Positions 25,605 to 35,167 of a stretch of DNA of 64,000 nucleotides are shown here, one piece after another. Source of the stretch: Clostridia bacterium (GTDB lineage: Bacteria > Bacillota > Clostridia > Oscillospirales > UBA644); contig JAFRTE010000043.1 in the NCBI GenBank assembly GCA_017427285.1, positions 43,876-107,875 of the forward strand, read 5' to 3'. The notes under the pieces were generated by a model. That model made no database searches. It was given only the letters and a program-made list of their open reading frames with translations, and had not been told where the DNA came from. Every line of letters begins with the position of its first letter. Position 1 is the stretch's first letter. Both the position numbers and the translations under genes were made by a program.

Positions 25605-28232
25605 TCAGTGAAGATCGGAAAGCACTTTTAAAGTGTTTTCGAGAAGAGAAACGTAAGACTGACGTTTTGTTTTTTCTTCTTCAACAACTTTTGCGGGCGC
25701 TTTTGCAATAAATCCGGGATTTGCGAGCTTTTTGTCTATGCGCTCGATCTCGCCTTCGAGACGGGCCTTTTCTTTTTCCAGACGGGCCTTCTCTTTTTCA
25801 ATATCGACGAGCTCGCCCATAGGGATATATGCTTTTGCGTCGGGGCTGAGCGCCGTTGCGGTCTTTTCCGAAACAGCGTCTGCGTTGACCTTTATTTCGG
25901 AAGCGCCTGCAAGGCGTTTGAGAAATTCAACGCAGCGGGTATATTCGTCGGGATTTTCCGTTTCGATATAAAGACTTGTTTTCTTTGAGGCGGGAACGTT
26001 CATATCAAGACGGAGCTGTCTTATATTCTTTATGAGCGCCTTAACGTTTTCCATTGCCGCGGCGTCGGACGCAAACGAAAGCTTTTCACTGTATTCAGGA
26101 TACGGAGCAATAACGAGCGCTTCGCCTTCGTGAGGCATTGTCTGCCAGATCTCTTCGGTAATAAACGGCATAAACGGATGAAGAAGGGCGAGAGTGCCGT
26201 TTATAACGTAGCAAAGAACGTTTTGCGCCGATTTTTTCGTTTCTTCGTTTGTATTCGTTTCGAAAAGACGCGGTTTTACGAGCTCTATATACCAGTCGCA
26301 AAGATCGTCCCAGACAAAATCGTAGAGTTTCTGAGCGGCAACTCCAAGCTCGAATTTATCGAGATTTTCGCGAACTTCCTTAACGCAGGAGTTGAACTCG
26401 GTCAGGATCCACTTGTCTTCGATTTCAAGCTTTTCGGGAATTTCGGCGCGGTCGATATCAAGGTAAGTGAGCGCGAAACGCGCGGCATTCCAGATCTTGT
26501 TTGCGAAATTCCTTGACGACTTGACGACTTCGTAGTAAAAACGCATATCGTTTCCGGGAGAGTTGCCGGTAACGAGAGTATATCTCAGCGCGTCTGCGCC
26601 GTATTCGTTGATAACCTCTATCGGATCGATGCCGTTGCCGAGAGATTTCGACATTTTTCTGCCCTGGGAGTCTCTGATAAGTCCGTGGAAAAGAACGTGT
26701 TCAAACGGCGGCTTGCCGGTATGTTCAAGCCCCGAAAAGATCATTCTCGATACCCAGAAGAAAATAATATCGTAACCGGTTACGAGAACGGACGTAGGAT
26801 AGAAATAATCGAGATCTTCCGTTTTTTCGGGCCAGCCGAGCGTTGAGAAGGGCCAGAGGGCGGAGGAGAACCACGTATCGAGAACGTCTTCATCCTGTCT
26901 CATCTTTGCGCCGCATTTCGGGCAAACGTCTACGTCGGTTTTTGAAACGACCATTTCGCCGCATTTATCGCAGTAGTATGCGGGAATGCGGTGTCCCCAC
27001 CAGAGCTGACGGGAAATACACCAGTCGTGAACGTTATCCATCCAGTTCATATATATCTTTTCGAGACGTTCTGGATGGAATTTTATCGTTTTATTTGCAA
27101 CTACCTCTTTTGCGGGTTTTGCGAGAGGTTCCATTTTAACGAACCACTGATCGGAAGTAAGCGGTTCAACGGTAGTACCGCAGCGGTAGCACTGGCCCAC
27201 GTTGTGAGAATGCTCCTCGACTTTTACGAGAAGTCCCGCTTTTTCGAGGTCTTCAACGATGCGTTTTCTGGCTTCGTAACGGTCAAGTCCCTCATAAACG
27301 CCGCCGTTTGAGTTGATAGTGGCGTCGTCGTTCATTACGCGGATCTGTTCAAGTCCGTGACGCTGACCGACGAGAAAGTCGTTCGGGTCGTGAGCGGGAG
27401 TAATTTTAACGCAGCCCGTGCCGAATTCCTTATCAACGTACTCGTCGGCAATAACGGGGATCTCTCTGCCGACAAGCGGAAGAATGAGGGTCTTGCCTAC
27501 GAGATGAGCGTATCTTTTATCTTCGGGGTTGACCGCAACGGCGGTATCGCCGAGAAGGGTTTCGGGTCTTGTAGTGGCGATAACGACATATTCGTCTTTC
27601 GCGTCCTTTACAGGATAGCGGATATGCCAGAAATGACCGCCCTGCTCTTCATATTCGACCTCAGCATCGGAAAGCGCGGTCTTGCAGTGGGGACACCAGT
27701 TTATTATTCTGTGTCCGCGGTAAATAAGGCCTTTGTTGTAAAGATTTACAAAAACTTCCTTTACGGCTTTCGAGCAGCCCTCGTCCATGGTAAATCTTTC
27801 TCTTGACCAGTCGCACGATGAGCCGAGTTTTTTGAGCTGATTTATTATACGGTTGCCGTATTGGTCCTTCCACGCCCAGACTCTTTCGAGAAATTTTTCT
27901 CTGCCGAGATCGTAGCGGGTTATTCCTTCGTTTTTGCGGAGAAATTCTTCAACCTTTATCTGAGTGGCGATACCTGCGTGGTCCGTACCGGGAAGCCAGA
28001 GAGTTTCATAGCCGCACATGCGTTTATAACGGGTGAGGATATCCTGCAGCGTTTCGTCGAAAGCGTGGCCCATATGAAGCTGCCCCGTGACGTTTGGCGG
28101 GGGAATAACTATGGTGAACGGTTTTTTGTTTTTGTTTACGTTTGCTTTGAAATATCCGTTATCTACCCAAAAACCGTATATGCGGTCTTCAACGTCGCGC
28201 GGATTATAATTTTTTTCAAGTTCTTTTTTCAT
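25605..28232 (-). CDS. valS: Valyl-tRNA synthetase
   Basis: Charges tRNA-Val. It has 875 residues, normal for bacterial ValRS. The class I signatures are [13 protein letters not shown] (HIGH) and [11 protein letters not shown] (KMSKS), there is an editing CP1 domain between them, and the last ~70 residues form the coiled-coil arm rich in [13 protein letters not shown] lies upstream of the ATG. It is the distal gene of the recN-tyrS-valS series, and no T-box leader is present in the 32-bp gap to tyrS. Confidence 0.97.
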   Translation of the reverse strand: MKKELEKNYNPRDVEDRIYGFWVDNGYFKANVNKNKKPFTIVIPPPNVTGQLHMGHAFDETLQDILTRYKRMCGYETLWLPGTDHAGIATQIKVEEFLRKNEGITRYDLGREKFLERVWAWKDQYGNRIINQLKKLGSSCDWSRERFTMDEGCSKAVKEVFVNLYNKGLIYRGHRIINWCPHCKTALSDAEVEYEEQGGHFWHIRYPVKDAKDEYVVIATTRPETLLGDTAVAVNPEDKRYAHLVGKTLILPLVGREIPVIADEYVDKEFGTGCVKITPAHDPNDFLVGQRHGLEQIRVMNDDATINSNGGVYEGLDRYEARKRIVEDLEKAGLLVKVEEHSHNVGQCYRCGTTVEPLTSDQWFVKMEPLAKPAKEVVANKTIKFHPERLEKIYMNWMDNVHDWCISRQLWWGHRIPAYYCDKCGEMVVSKTDVDVCPKCGAKMRQDEDVLDTWFSSALWPFSTLGWPEKTEDLDYFYPTSVLVTGYDIIFFWVSRMIFSGLEHTGKPPFEHVLFHGLIRDSQGRKMSKSLGNGIDPIEVINEYGADALRYTLVTGNSPGNDMRFYYEVVKSSRNFANKIWNAARFALTYLDIDRAEIPEKLEIEDKWILTEFNSCVKEVRENLDKFELGVAAQKLYDFVWDDLCDWYIELVKPRLFETNTNEETKKSAQNVLCYVINGTLALLHPFMPFITEEIWQTMPHEGEALVIAPYPEYSEKLSFASDAAAMENVKALIKNIRQLRLDMNVPASKKTSLYIETENPDEYTRCVEFLKRLAGASEIKVNADAVSEKTATALSPDAKAYIPMGELVDIEKEKARLEKEKARLEGEIERIDKKLANPGFIAKAPAKVVEEEKTKRQSYVSLLENTLKVLSDLH

Positions 28233-28264
28233 TTCAAACTACCTTTTGTTAGGATATCTATCCG

Positions 28265-29485
28265 TTATTTAACGATTATCTTGATAAACGATTTTTTGCC
28301 TTTTTTGACGATCGCTTCGTTTATATCGTCTTTTGCAAACGTCATGGTGGCGCTTTCGACAAGCTTATCGGCAACGAAAATGCCCTTTTGGTCTACAAGA
28401 CGTCTCGCTTCGCCCTTTGACGGCGCCTGTTTTGTTTTTACAAGCAAATCGGCTATCGAAATACGGCCGTCGGCATTGAAATCGGCATCGGTAAGCTCGA
28501 CTGTCGGAGCATCCGCTCCAGAGCCGCCGGAAAACAGCGATTTTGCGGTCTGCTGCGCATTCTGAGCTTCTTTTTCTCCGTGGACAAGACTTGTAAGCTC
28601 ATATGCGAGTATTTCTTTTTTAGCGTTGATCTTATCGTCAGGCCAATTTTCCATTTCGTCGATCTGCTCGATGGGAAGGAAGGTAAGCATGCGGATGCAT
28701 TTCATTACGTCCGCATCGTCAACGTTTCTCCAATACTGGTAGAAATCGTAGGGCGACGTTTTTTTAGGATCGAGCCAGACGGCGTTTCCTGCGGTCTTGC
28801 CCATTTTTTTGCCCTGAGAATCGGTAAGGAGCGTGATCGTCATGGCGTTTGCGTCCTTGCCAAGCTTGCGGCGGATAAGCTCTGTGCCTCCGAGCATATT
28901 GGACCACTGGTCATCGCCGCCGAACTGAAGATTGCAGCCGTAATTTTTGAAAAGATAGTAAAAATCGTATGACTGCATTATCATATAGTTGAATTCAAGG
29001 AAGGAAAGACCCTTTTCCATTCTCTGTTTATAGCATTCCGCGCGCAGCATATTGTTTACCGAAAAGCATGCGCCAACTTCGCGCAGAAGCCCGATATAGT
29101 TTAGATCGAGGAGCCAGTCGGCGTTGTTTATCATCATCGCCTTGCCTTCTCCGAACTCGATGAATTTTTCCATCTGAAGTCTGAAGCATTCGGCGTTGTG
29201 AGCTATGTCCTCTTTCGTAAGCATTTTTCTCATGTCGGTACGGCCCGAAGGGTCGCCGATCATGGTGGTGCCTCCACCGATAAGGGCTATGGGAGTGTTT
29301 CCCGCCATCTGAAGGCGTTTCATAAGCGTAAGCGCCATAAAATGACCTGCGGTAAGACTGTCCGCAGTGCAGTCAAAGCCGATATAGAATTTGGCTTTGC
29401 CGTTATTAACGAGATTTTTTATCTCTTCTTCATTTGTTACCTGAGCTATAAGTCCTCTTTTTCGGAGCTCTTCATAAATCTGCAT
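28265..29485 (-). CDS. tyrS: Tyrosyl-tRNA synthetase
   Basis: Charges tRNA-Tyr. It has 406 residues. The class I fold starts with CTADSLTAGHF at the HIGH position, tyrosine-binding residues are in YMIMQSYDFYYLF and GGDDQWSN, and KMGKT is the KMSKS loop. An S4 RNA-binding domain fills the C-terminus (~340-400). AAGGAG precedes the ATG. It is 27 bp from recN, leaving no room for a T-box, which is often found on tyrS in Bacillota. Confidence 0.96.
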   Translation of the reverse strand: MQIYEELRKRGLIAQVTNEEEIKNLVNNGKAKFYIGFDCTADSLTAGHFMALTLMKRLQMAGNTPIALIGGGTTMIGDPSGRTDMRKMLTKEDIAHNAECFRLQMEKFIEFGEGKAMMINNADWLLDLNYIGLLREVGACFSVNNMLRAECYKQRMEKGLSFLEFNYMIMQSYDFYYLFKNYGCNLQFGGDDQWSNMLGGTELIRRKLGKDANAMTITLLTDSQGKKMGKTAGNAVWLDPKKTSPYDFYQYWRNVDDADVMKCIRMLTFLPIEQIDEMENWPDDKINAKKEILAYELTSLVHGEKEAQNAQQTAKSLFSGGSGADAPTVELTDADFNADGRISIADLLVKTKQAPSKGEARRLVDQKGIFVADKLVESATMTFAKDDINEAIVKKGKKSFIKIIVK

Positions 29486-29512
29486 GGTTTTTCTCCTTAA
29501 ATGTGTACGTTT

Positions 29513-31162
29513 TTATAAATCGAGCATTTCGCGCGCGGTCTGCAAAAGAGCGGGAGTAATGCTGTCGCCGCCCATGATCCGCGCAAGCTCTTTTATCCTG
29601 TCTTCGCCCGAAACGGGAGTTACTTTTGTATACGTTCTGTCATTGCGGCTTTCTTTCGAGATCACGAAATGGGCGTCGCCCTTTGCCGCTATCTGGGCAA
29701 GGTGCGTAACGACGGCGACCTGACCCGATGAAGACATCTGTTTGAGCTTGACGGCGATTTTCTGCGCCGCACGTCCGCTGACGCCGGTATCTATTTCGTC
29801 GAAAACGAGCGTGCCCGCGCCGTTTTTGGGAAGAACGTTTTTCACGGCAAGCATTATTCTTGAAAGCTCGCCTCCCGAAGCGATCGACGAAAGCGGTTTT
29901 AAATCTTCGCCTATATTTGCGGAAATAAGGAATTCAACGCCGTCGGCGCCGTCTTTTTCCTGTTGTTTTTCTTTTATGTCAACGGCGAAACGCACGTTTG
30001 GCATATCGAGAAAAACGAGTTCGTCGGTAATGGCTTTTTCAAGGCGCTCCGCGGCTCTTTTTCTGCTTAAGGAAAGGCTTGCGGACACTTTGTCGAGTTC
30101 CTGTTTTGCGGCGGCAAGCTCTTTTTGAAGCGCTTTTATTTTTTCATCGGAAAACTCAATATTTTCAAGTTCTTCTTTTGCTTTATCGAGAAATTCAAGC
30201 ATTTCCGCGACGGTATTGCCGTATTTTCTGCGAAAACTTCTAATGGTATCAAGTCTTGCTTCGACCGAATCAAGCTCGGAAATGTCATCGTCTATACCGT
30301 CTGCGAAACGCGATACCTCATCCGATATATCGTCAAGCTCGGCAAAAACGTCGTTCATCCGCTCCGAAAGCGCGGCTGCGTCTTCGTCAAAACGGGCAAT
30401 ATAGTTAAGCTCTCCGAGAGCGGCGGACGCAAGATCTCTTGCGTTTGTCTCTCCACCGCAAAGAGCTTCTTTTGCCGCGTAAAATCCGTTTATTACCTTT
30501 TCTCTGTTAGCAAGAGAAAGTCTGCGCTTTTCGAGGATTTCTTCCTCCCCAGCCGTGAGACGAGCGGCTTCGAGTTCGTTTATCTGATATCGGAGGATAT
30601 CGGTGCGCATGGCTTTTTCGCGTTCGTTTACGGAAAGAGAATCTATCTGTTTAACTATGCTTTTGACCTTAGTGTATTTTTCGGAATACGCATTTCTTTC
30701 CGCATCGTTTTTTGCAAAGGAATCGAGATAGGAAAGATGCGTTGACGGATCGGAAAGAGCTATATTGTCGTGCTGACCGTGAATATTGATAAGGTTTTTG
30801 CCGAGTTCGCGGAGCATGGAAACGGTTATCTGTCTTCCGTTTGCCCGCGCCGTACTCCGTCCGTCCGAATTAATCTCACGGGAGATGATCAGTTCGCCGT
30901 CCTCGATATCTATACCCAATCCCGCGGCGATATCCAGAAGCGAGGCGTCCAGGTTTTCGAAAGAAGCCGAAACGTATGCTTTTTTGCAGCCGGTCCTTAT
31001 CGAGTCCCTGCTTGTTCTGCCGCCGGTTATCATATTTATAGCGTCGATTATTATGCTTTTTCCTGCGCCCGTTTCGCCGGTAAGGACGTTAAGGCCTGCG
31101 GAAAAAGAAATATCGGCTGATTCGATGACCGCTATGTTTTCGATATGCAGCGATGTGAACAT
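29513..31162 (-). CDS. recN: DNA repair protein RecN
   Basis: SMC-like ATPase acting in double-strand-break repair. About 549 residues. The N-terminal Walker A is TGETGAGKSIIIDAI, there is a central coiled coil (~155-360), and the C-terminal ABC signature ASGGELSRIMLA and Walker B VFDEIDTGVSG complete it. I take ATG 31162, spaced correctly from GGAAGGA, not the in-frame TTG at 31168. It follows argR, as in many Bacillota. Confidence 0.96.
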   Translation of the reverse strand: MFTSLHIENIAVIESADISFSAGLNVLTGETGAGKSIIIDAINMITGGRTSRDSIRTGCKKAYVSASFENLDASLLDIAAGLGIDIEDGELIISREINSDGRSTARANGRQITVSMLRELGKNLINIHGQHDNIALSDPSTHLSYLDSFAKNDAERNAYSEKYTKVKSIVKQIDSLSVNEREKAMRTDILRYQINELEAARLTAGEEEILEKRRLSLANREKVINGFYAAKEALCGGETNARDLASAALGELNYIARFDEDAAALSERMNDVFAELDDISDEVSRFADGIDDDISELDSVEARLDTIRSFRRKYGNTVAEMLEFLDKAKEELENIEFSDEKIKALQKELAAAKQELDKVSASLSLSRKRAAERLEKAITDELVFLDMPNVRFAVDIKEKQQEKDGADGVEFLISANIGEDLKPLSSIASGGELSRIMLAVKNVLPKNGAGTLVFDEIDTGVSGRAAQKIAVKLKQMSSSGQVAVVTHLAQIAAKGDAHFVISKESRNDRTYTKVTPVSGEDRIKELARIMGGDSITPALLQTAREMLDL

Positions 31163-31185
31163 ATTCAATCCTTCCGTCTTTCAAA

Positions 31186-31653
31186 TCAGACTCCGAGGGT
31201 CTCTTTTATATTGTCTACAATCTTTTTTGCAACGGAATTGTCGCGGGTGGCAAGAAAAATAGTGTCGTCTCCGGCAATCGAGCCGATCACGCCTTCACGC
31301 TCGAGAGAATCGATGGCGGCGCATACGCCCTGAGCCATGCCCGAATAGCATTTAACCACTACTAGATTCTGCGCCTGTTCGACGGAAAGAAGTCCTTCGC
31401 GGATAATGCCGAGAAATTTTGACGGCAAAAGGGGCTGGGACGGAGCGGTTTTGGACGGAAGAGCGTATCTGTAGCGGTTTTCGCTCGTAAGAATTTTTAC
31501 AAGCTGAAGCTCTTTGATATCGCGCGATACCGTTGCCTGCGTTGCGGAAAAGCCCTCTCTGTTAAGCTTTGCGGTAAGTTCGTCCTGAGTTTCGATCTGT
31601 TCGTTGCGGACGATTTCGATGATTTTTGAGTGTCTTCTGCTTTTTTGTTTCAT
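31186..31653 (-). CDS. argR: Arginine repressor
   Basis: A 155-residue ArgR/AhrC. The N-terminal winged helix has SATQATVSRDIKELQL, and the C-terminal oligomerisation/arginine-binding domain contains GMAQGVCAAIDSLE and GDDTIFLATRD. It controls arginine synthesis and catabolism in response to arginine. Its place between nadK and recN is the standard order. Confidence 0.95.
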   Translation of the reverse strand: MKQKSRRHSKIIEIVRNEQIETQDELTAKLNREGFSATQATVSRDIKELQLVKILTSENRYRYALPSKTAPSQPLLPSKFLGIIREGLLSVEQAQNLVVVKCYSGMAQGVCAAIDSLEREGVIGSIAGDDTIFLATRDNSVAKKIVDNIKETLGV

Positions 31654-31665
31654 TTCATCTGTTCC

Positions 31666-32475
31666 TCAATGTATTTTTTTTGAAAGAATATTGTAAAACG
31701 AGTTCGAAGAGAACCGTATTAGTTTAAGAGAAAACGGAGATCGTGAAATTGTGACGGAAGTATCGTTTGGAAGAGACACGCCCTCTCCTCCGTCTGCGTA
31801 AAGGCGGAGGGAATCGTTATCTCTGGAAGCGCCTCTGACGGAAAGAACGGCGCCGTCGTTGAAAATAACGGGACGGGAGCTTAGCGTATGGGCGCATATC
31901 GGGGTAACGATAACGGCTCGCAGAGCCGGGTCCGTAACGGGACCGCCGGCAGAAAGCGAATACGCCGTAGAGCCGGTAGGAGTGGCAAAAATAATGCCGT
32001 CGGCGCGGTAGTGAGCGATATCGTATCCGTCGCAGGAAAGCTCGATATCGGTAAGCTTCAGCACGGAGTCGTGAGTAACGACGATATCGTTAAGCGCGTA
32101 ATACTCAGTTTCCGAACCGTTATTATTTACGCTTGCTTTGATCATCATCCTGTCTTCGAGAAAATAATCGCCCGTAACGAGTCGCGAAAGCTCGTCCGTG
32201 CCGTCGGGCTCGAGAGCGGCGAGGTAACCGAGATTACCCTTGTTTACTCCTATGACGGGGCAGCCCGCTCTTGCGGCGGTTTGCGCAACGGCAAGAATAG
32301 TGCCGTCGCCGCCTACGGTAACGGCGGCGCTGCAGTCGTTTACAACGCTTGAAAAGGCGGAGGGAGAAGATACGACCGCACATTCCGCGCCGAGAGAAGA
32401 AAGACTGAAAACGATCTTTTCCGTAACGGAAAGGTCGCTGTCGCGGTCTTTGTTTGTTAAAACTGCAAACCTCAT
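31666..32475 (-). CDS. nadK: NAD kinase
   Basis: Phosphorylates NAD to NADP. It has 269 residues. Motifs are TVGGDGTILAVAQ (GGDG), the NDIVV stretch at the usual NE/D position, and the glycine-rich ADGIIFATPTGSTAYSLSAGGP region. GGGAG lies upstream of the start. It lies between tlyA and argR. Confidence 0.95.
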   Translation of the reverse strand: MRFAVLTNKDRDSDLSVTEKIVFSLSSLGAECAVVSSPSAFSSVVNDCSAAVTVGGDGTILAVAQTAARAGCPVIGVNKGNLGYLAALEPDGTDELSRLVTGDYFLEDRMMIKASVNNNGSETEYYALNDIVVTHDSVLKLTDIELSCDGYDIAHYRADGIIFATPTGSTAYSLSAGGPVTDPALRAVIVTPICAHTLSSRPVIFNDGAVLSVRGASRDNDSLRLYADGGEGVSLPNDTSVTISRSPFSLKLIRFSSNSFYNILSKKIH

Positions 32476-32494
32476 AAAAATCTCCCGTTTATGA

Positions 32495-33214
32495 TCATAT
32501 TGATGCGGATTTTAAATAAAGAAGAAATTCCCTGTTGCCGTCGCCGCCGAGTATGGGAGACACGTCCGTTTTTACAACGAAAAAGCCCTCGCCTTCGGCA
32601 AACGCGATAAAATCCGCAAGCAGCTGTTTATGTATGCCTTCGTCTTTGATCACGCCGTTTTTGACCTTTTTTCCGTATTCAAACTGCGGTTTGAAAAGGC
32701 AGACGATATCGCTGCCTGGGTCTGTGAATTTTTTTATATGCGGCAAAACAAGTTTCAGCGAAATAAAAGATACGTCGCAGGTCACGATATCCGCCTTTCC
32801 GACGGTGTCGGTAGACAGAGAATTAATATGCGTGCCTTCAAGATCGATAACGCGCGGATCGTTTTTGAGCTTTTCGGCAAGCTGACCGTGACCGACATCG
32901 CAGGCAAACACTTTTGAAGCTCCGTTTTGCAAAAGACAGTCGGTAAACCCTCCGGTGGACGCGCCGATATCGAGCGCGACTTTTCCGCAGACGGAAATAC
33001 CGAACGATTCAAGCGCCTTTTCAAGCTTCAATCCTCCCCTGCTTACGTAGCGAAGCGAGTCGTTTACGGAAATATCTTCGTTTCCGCTTACTTCAAATCC
33101 GGACTTCTTTACGGGAACGCCGTTTACGGAAACATCCCCGTTTTTTATAAGTGTTCTGGCATATTCTCTGCTTTTCAGAGAGAATTTGCCGAAAATAAAA
33201 ATATCAAGACGCAT
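32495..33214 (-). CDS. tlyA: TlyA-family rRNA 2'-O-methyltransferase (S4 + FtsJ-like)
   Basis: A 239-residue protein starting at ATG 33214 (MRLDIFIFGKF). The longer ORF to 33262 overlaps oapA. Residues ~1-60 form an S4 RNA-binding domain, and the rest is an FtsJ-like SAM methyltransferase with DIGASTGGFTDCLL and FACDVGHGQL. Characterised TlyA enzymes methylate 16S/23S rRNA; older annotations call them hemolysins. The start shares one base with the oapA stop (TAATG), showing translational coupling. Confidence 0.92.
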   Translation of the reverse strand: MRLDIFIFGKFSLKSREYARTLIKNGDVSVNGVPVKKSGFEVSGNEDISVNDSLRYVSRGGLKLEKALESFGISVCGKVALDIGASTGGFTDCLLQNGASKVFACDVGHGQLAEKLKNDPRVIDLEGTHINSLSTDTVGKADIVTCDVSFISLKLVLPHIKKFTDPGSDIVCLFKPQFEYGKKVKNGVIKDEGIHKQLLADFIAFAEGEGFFVVKTDVSPILGGDGNREFLLYLKSASI

Positions 33215-33888
33215 TATTTTTTCTTTTTGGAATCCTGCATGCGTTCCGGAACGAAAACGCATATGACGCGTGAGATCGCATAAATAATTTTATCGCCGAA
33301 AACAACGGCGATATTCTTGCCGATCGCTTTCAGTCCGACGGTAAGCGACGCCGTGGTGGCAGTAAATATGAATACCGTAAAAAAAGAGTTGAAAGAGAAA
33401 AGCTCCGCAAATTTAAGAGCGAGGACGGAACAGGTAGTTCCGCTTATAACGCCGCAGATATCTCCGATAACGTCGTTGCAGAAATTTGATACGGCAGGAG
33501 CTTTTGAAATAAGAGAGAGCGCGGTTTTAGCGCCCTTGACCTTCTTTGCCGCCATGGAGTTGAAGGTTTTTGTTTCCGCCGCCATTACGGCGGTGCCGAG
33601 GATATCGAACGTTACGCCCAGAAGGATGAAGAAAACGAGGACAAAGAAAGCGATGACGATATTTACATCCGCAAGGACGCTTTCGGAAAGATATGACATA
33701 CCGAACGAAATAATAAACGTAAGAGCAAGGATCCTGACAGTCCAGCTCCAGTTGACGATATGCTTTTTTTTGTCTTTTTCTTTTGATCTCTGTTTTTCTT
33801 TTTCGGCAGCAGGCTCCTTTTTCTCCTTTATATCGGGAGTATTATCGTCAGTCTGCTGCGATATTCGGGGTTTACCGTCCGATTCCAT
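33214..33888 (-). CDS. oapA: OLE-associated membrane protein OapA
   Basis: A 224-residue protein: a hydrophilic Lys/Glu-rich N-terminus (~1-44), then about four hydrophobic segments (~50-68, ~74-100, ~140-160, ~165-190). The motif DVIGD at 139-143 fits the DxxxD motif known in OapA, which is related to DUF21 parts of Mg2+ transporters of the CorC/MpfA type. It lies directly downstream of the OLE RNA gene and upstream of tlyA, the standard partner position. OapA binds OLE RNA and brings it to the membrane; the complex is linked to Mg2+ and stress tolerance. Without the RNA I would have called it a CorB-like membrane protein. Confidence 0.82.
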   Translation of the reverse strand: MESDGKPRISQQTDDNTPDIKEKKEPAAEKEKQRSKEKDKKKHIVNWSWTVRILALTFIISFGMSYLSESVLADVNIVIAFFVLVFFILLGVTFDILGTAVMAAETKTFNSMAAKKVKGAKTALSLISKAPAVSNFCNDVIGDICGVISGTTCSVLALKFAELFSFNSFFTVFIFTATTASLTVGLKAIGKNIAVVFGDKIIYAISRVICVFVPERMQDSKKKK

Positions 33889-33977
33889 AAGTTACCTTTC
33901 TTTCGTAAATGCTGATATAATATATAATCTGTCGCAAATCCGATAAAATCGAAGCCGCGGCAGATAATTTCAAAAAA

Positions 33978-34609
33978 GTGATGATAACATTCAAAGTAAA
34001 TCTTACGTCTTAGGTCAAGTAGGTTTCCCCGGGAGCTTCCTTCCGTCGCCGTGAAGGAGGTTTCCCTTTAAAGCTCGAGGTACAGCGTCGCCGACTGCAC
34101 GACTTGATTGCCACTCAGCACGTACTGCAATCCTTTGAATGCAGAAATAAATTTCTCAGCCTAGAAGTTTTCCTTGACCTGATCAAAAAAGCTCTTAGTC
34201 TCTTTTGCAGCCCCGGTTTCAAACGCAAAAGACTATAAACCACGGCCATGGTTTACAGTCCGGCCGAAATCCGCCGAGCCCACTCAAGACAGGCTACGAC
34301 TGCATACAGCACATTTTCCGCTTAGCTGAAACGTACCGCCTTGCAGGTTTAATCCTGAGCCGTAGCTTTTATCGTATTACTAAGCCACGAGAACAGGTCT
34401 CCAAGGACGACGGGTTCGCTTGCGCATGCCATTGCGGGCGCCCGGCTGTCCCAAGCCGCTATACTTGAGGGTATAGGAGCTTCCTTCCAGCACTCACCCC
34501 AGACTGGGCGTAAGAAGCAAGCACAAGAAGTTTCACAGATATGCCCTTCGGTGGATTTTTAGGCCCACCCTGGTAGCCTGATGATCGGACTAGGATACTG
34601 TATCATCTG
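33978..34609 (-). ncRNA. ole: OLE RNA (ornate, large, extremophilic RNA)
   Basis: A gene-free stretch of about 630 nt with its own consensus promoter, ending ~90 bp before oapA. OLE RNAs are ~600 nt, highly structured and occur beside oapA within the ispA/tlyA/argR/recN neighbourhood of Bacillota, exactly the setting here. The sequence is GC-richer than the intergenic DNA around it and has many local hairpins. The predicted 5' end GATGATA (34607-34601) can pair with TATCATC (33986-33980), closing the whole molecule. A 13-nt motif, GGAAGGAAGCTCC, occurs twice (34488-34476 and 34044-34032). RNase P and tmRNA signatures are absent. Ends are inferred from promoter and terminal pairing. Confidence 0.85.
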
Positions 34610-34615
34610 AATTGT

Positions 34616-34644
34616 ATTATAACACATTTATTCACTTTTTTCAA
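34616..34644 (-). promoter_or_regulatory. Promoter of OLE RNA
   Basis: Minus strand: TTGAAA (34644-34639), 17-bp spacer, TATAAT (34621-34616). It predicts a start near 34609, at the first base of the terminal stem. Confidence 0.88.
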
Positions 34645-34689
34645 GTGGTTTTGCATAAAAAAGTGTATAGTTCGTTTTTATTTAATACT

Positions 34690-35145
34690 TTATAATATAA
34701 AAAGCGCCCAATAAATCAGCGCAACGGCAAGCCCGAGAAGACAACCGAAGAATATTTCGGTTTTTGTATGTCCCATAAGCTCCTTGAAGAGTTTTTCGCG
34801 TTCGACACGTTCGTCTATCATAATTATCTGATTTATTATCTTTGCCTGTTCTCCGACTGCGTAGCGGACGTTTGCGGCGTCGTAAGTAGTGATAAACCAG
34901 AAAACAGCCGTTATGGCAAATTCGGGAGAAGCGACACCGCAGGTAAGATAAACCATCGTTAAAACCGAGGTCACAAGAGAGCTGTGGCTAGAAGGCATGC
35001 CGCCTGAACCGAAAAACCTTTCAATAAGGATCTTACGTGCGCGGACGGATTCGATTATGCCTTTTATCGACTGCGCGAGAAACCACGAGATAACGCCGGT
35101 ATTCAGAATATGATTTGAAATAATTAATTTAAAGAATTCAGCCAT
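34690..35145 (-). CDS. Divergent PAP2-family membrane protein (YuiD/DUF212 type)
   Basis: A 151-residue protein with about four helices. The motif GGMPSSHSS matches the central part of the PAP2 phosphatase signature, while the flanking Lys/Arg and His motifs are only partly kept, as in the divergent PAP2 group. PAP2 enzymes dephosphorylate lipid phosphates or prenyl diphosphates. Its position right after ispA suggests a role in prenyl-phosphate or lipid handling, which is inference. Confidence 0.83.
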   Translation of the reverse strand: MAEFFKLIISNHILNTGVISWFLAQSIKGIIESVRARKILIERFFGSGGMPSSHSSLVTSVLTMVYLTCGVASPEFAITAVFWFITTYDAANVRYAVGEQAKIINQIIMIDERVEREKLFKELMGHTKTEIFFGCLLGLAVALIYWALFIL

Positions 35146-35167
35146 ATTTGTTTACCCTTTTTTGACA

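Noticed and set aside
34205..34468. Plus-strand 87-codon ORF within the OLE region
   Set aside because: No ribosome site, no family resemblance, and it is antisense to a structured RNA with its own promoter.
33978..34609. RNase P RNA or tmRNA
   Set aside because: The conserved GAGGAAAGTCC-type block of RNase P and the tRNA-like ends of tmRNA are absent; length and neighbours fit OLE.
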